Assembly (NCBI GenBank): GCA_029259845.1 | Contig: JAJDEI010000083.1 | Span: 1-64,000, forward strand | DNA from: Planctomycetaceae bacterium | GTDB taxonomy: Bacteria > Planctomycetota > Planctomycetia > Planctomycetales > Planctomycetaceae | Reading direction: 5' to 3' | Length of the DNA: 64,000 nucleotides | Shown here: positions 62,922 to 64,000 of the stretch, piece by piece | How the letters are laid out: the number at the start of each line of letters is the position of its first letter | Numbering within the stretch: the stretch's first letter is position 1 | Position numbers and translations under genes: made by a program | Notes under the pieces: model-generated | Databases searched by the model: none | The model's input: the letters and a program-made list of their open reading frames with translations, nothing else | What the model was told of the DNA's origin: nothing

Positions 62922-64000
62922 ATGACTGATCCGCTCCCCCTGCTCAGTGACAACGACGTTCGTCACTGGATTTCCCAAAACGTTCCTGCAGACGAGTTCG
63001 CCGGCCAACGGGTGCTGTTGATCGTGCCCGACACGACCCGCACGGCCCCGCTGCCGTTGTTGTTCGGCAGCCTGTCGGACCATCTGCGGCCACGTGTCGC
63101 AGCGCTGGATGTGATGGTCGCGCTCGGCACGCATCCGCCGATGACGGAACCGGCCATCTGCACGATGCTGGGCATCGCCCAGCAGGACCGGCCGGCATTC
63201 CTGCAGCACACGCAATTGCTCAACCATGAATGGGACCGCCCGGATCGTCTCACGACCATCGGAGTTTTCTCGCGCAAAGACACCGAGGAAATGTCCGACG
63301 GACTCTTGTCAGTTGAAGTCCCGGTGCAAATCAACGCCCGCATTGCGGACTACGACACGCTGCTGGTGTTGGGACCGGTGTTTCCGCACGAAGTGGTCGG
63401 TTTCTCCGGCGGGAACAAGTATTTTTTTCCGGGGATCGCCGGACCCGAGCTGCTCAATTTCTTCCACTGGCTGGGGGCGTTGATCACCAACGTGGGCATC
63501 ATCGGGGTGAAGGACACCCCGGTCCGTCAGGTCGTCGACCGAGCCGCCGGTATGATTCCCAACCGTAGACGGGCGATCACCTTTGTGGTCGCGCCGGATG
63601 GTTCGGCCAAATTACATGGTCTGTTTTACGGACCGCCCGAAGACGCCTGGCACGGCGCGGCCGAGCTTTCCGGCCGGGTCCACATCAAACGCGTGCCGCG
63701 GCCATTAGACACGGTGCTCTCCTGTGCCCCGGCGATGTACGACGAACTGTGGGTCGCCGGGAAATGCATGTACAAGCTGGAGCCGGTCGTTGCCGACGGC
63801 GGCGAGCTGATCATCTACGCCCCGCACATGGACGAGATCTCCGTCACGCATGGTCGCCTGATCGAGGAAATCGGCTATCATTGCCGCGACTATTTCACCG
63901 GGCAATGGGACCGCTTCCAGGGCTATCCGTGGGGCGTGCTCGCTCACTCCACCCACGTGCGCGGCAGCGGCACCTTCGAGGACGGCATCGAGCACTGCCG
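62922..64000 (+). CDS. LarA-like nickel-dependent lactate racemase family protein (partial)
   Basis: Open from ATG 62922 to the window edge; ~359 residues visible. LarA/DUF2088 layout: LLIVPDTTRTAPLPLLF (DxTR motif, ~33-49), ALGTHPPMTEPAI (His71), PHEVVGFSGGNKYFFPGIAG with the Lys (~166) that binds the nickel-pincer cofactor in LarA, and VADGGELIIYAPHMDEIS. LarA racemises lactate and relatives racemise other 2-hydroxy-acids. The pincer-cofactor maturation genes larB, larC and larE are not in the window. The enzyme probably acts on a hydroxy-acid, but which is unknown. Confidence 0.85.
   Translation, partial: MTDPLPLLSDNDVRHWISQNVPADEFAGQRVLLIVPDTTRTAPLPLLFGSLSDHLRPRVAALDVMVALGTHPPMTEPAICTMLGIAQQDRPAFLQHTQLLNHEWDRPDRLTTIGVFSRKDTEEMSDGLLSVEVPVQINARIADYDTLLVLGPVFPHEVVGFSGGNKYFFPGIAGPELLNFFHWLGALITNVGIIGVKDTPVRQVVDRAAGMIPNRRRAITFVVAPDGSAKLHGLFYGPPEDAWHGAAELSGRVHIKRVPRPLDTVLSCAPAMYDELWVAGKCMYKLEPVVADGGELIIYAPHMDEISVTHGRLIEEIGYHCRDYFTGQWDRFQGYPWGVLAHSTHVRGSGTFEDGIEHC

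Overview
This window reads as a high-GC planctomycete chromosome, most likely of the Planctomycetaceae/Pirellulaceae type. The strongest taxonomic markers are a DUF1549/DUF1553 cytochrome-like protein paired with a Tat-exported DUF1501 protein, a C-terminal heme domain of the Pirellula/Verrucomicrobium type, a BBP7-like beta-barrel protein, many Gfo/Idh/MocA oxidoreductases, few polycistronic operons and very many short palindromic intergenic repeats. The genus is an inference. No rRNA, tRNA, CRISPR array, prophage or complete insertion sequence was recognised.

Layout. 1-6.4 kb: the 3' end of a threonine-ammonia-lyase-like gene, then on the minus strand citramalate synthase, a Uma2-type nuclease-fold protein and valyl-tRNA synthetase; upstream of citramalate synthase lies a small Ile/Leu/Val-containing ORF followed by a strong intrinsic terminator, which looks like an attenuator. 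6.9-9.4 kb: hisA and a secreted protein with a heme-like motif. 9.5-21.6 kb: a carbohydrate and sugar-acid region (enolase-superfamily enzyme, kelch protein, two paralogous amidohydrolases around an MFS permease, a Tat-exported TIM-barrel isomerase, a membrane protein, a double-domain sialidase). 21.6-25.3 kb: the DUF1501 and DUF1549/DUF1553 pair. 25.6-36.1 kb: sugar permease, three Gfo/Idh/MocA proteins, an SMP-30-like lactonase, a very large PQQ-type sugar dehydrogenase fused to three c-type heme sites, and a TauE/SafE exporter. 36.4-42.8 kb: methylmalonate-semialdehyde dehydrogenase next to a hydroxyacid-oxoacid transhydrogenase-like alcohol dehydrogenase, a secreted Gly/Tyr-rich protein and 3-hydroxyacyl-CoA dehydrogenase. 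43-49.2 kb: an orphan DUF4145-like coiled-coil/zinc-ribbon protein, a DUF433/DUF5615 toxin-antitoxin-like pair, a shortened Lhr-type helicase and CstA. 49.5-64 kb: acetolactate synthase large subunit, FkbM methyltransferase, GntP permease, a mercuric-reductase-like flavoprotein, tRNA-dihydrouridine synthase, a BBP7-like porin, a SWIM-SNF2 helicase and the start of a LarA-like protein.

Metabolic logic. A threonine-deaminase-like end, citramalate synthase and acetolactate synthase suggest two routes to 2-oxobutanoate feeding isoleucine synthesis. Sugar dehydrogenase, lactonase, Gfo/Idh enzymes and GntP/MFS permeases together suggest oxidative use of sugars and sugar acids released from polysaccharides, with the sialidase as one upstream glycan hydrolase. 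These couplings are inferred from family roles and proximity.

The most unusual feature is the repeat population. Palindromic or tandem repeats of the kind found between genes also sit in frame inside conserved enzymes: three places in valS, one in the Lhr-like helicase and one in dus. A family of roughly 140-bp elements with GGGTGGC-type terminal inverted repeats has five members here, and one of them supplies the last ~31 codons and the stop of the TauE/SafE gene. Together with the citramalate synthase leader, these are the best candidates for new biology in the window.
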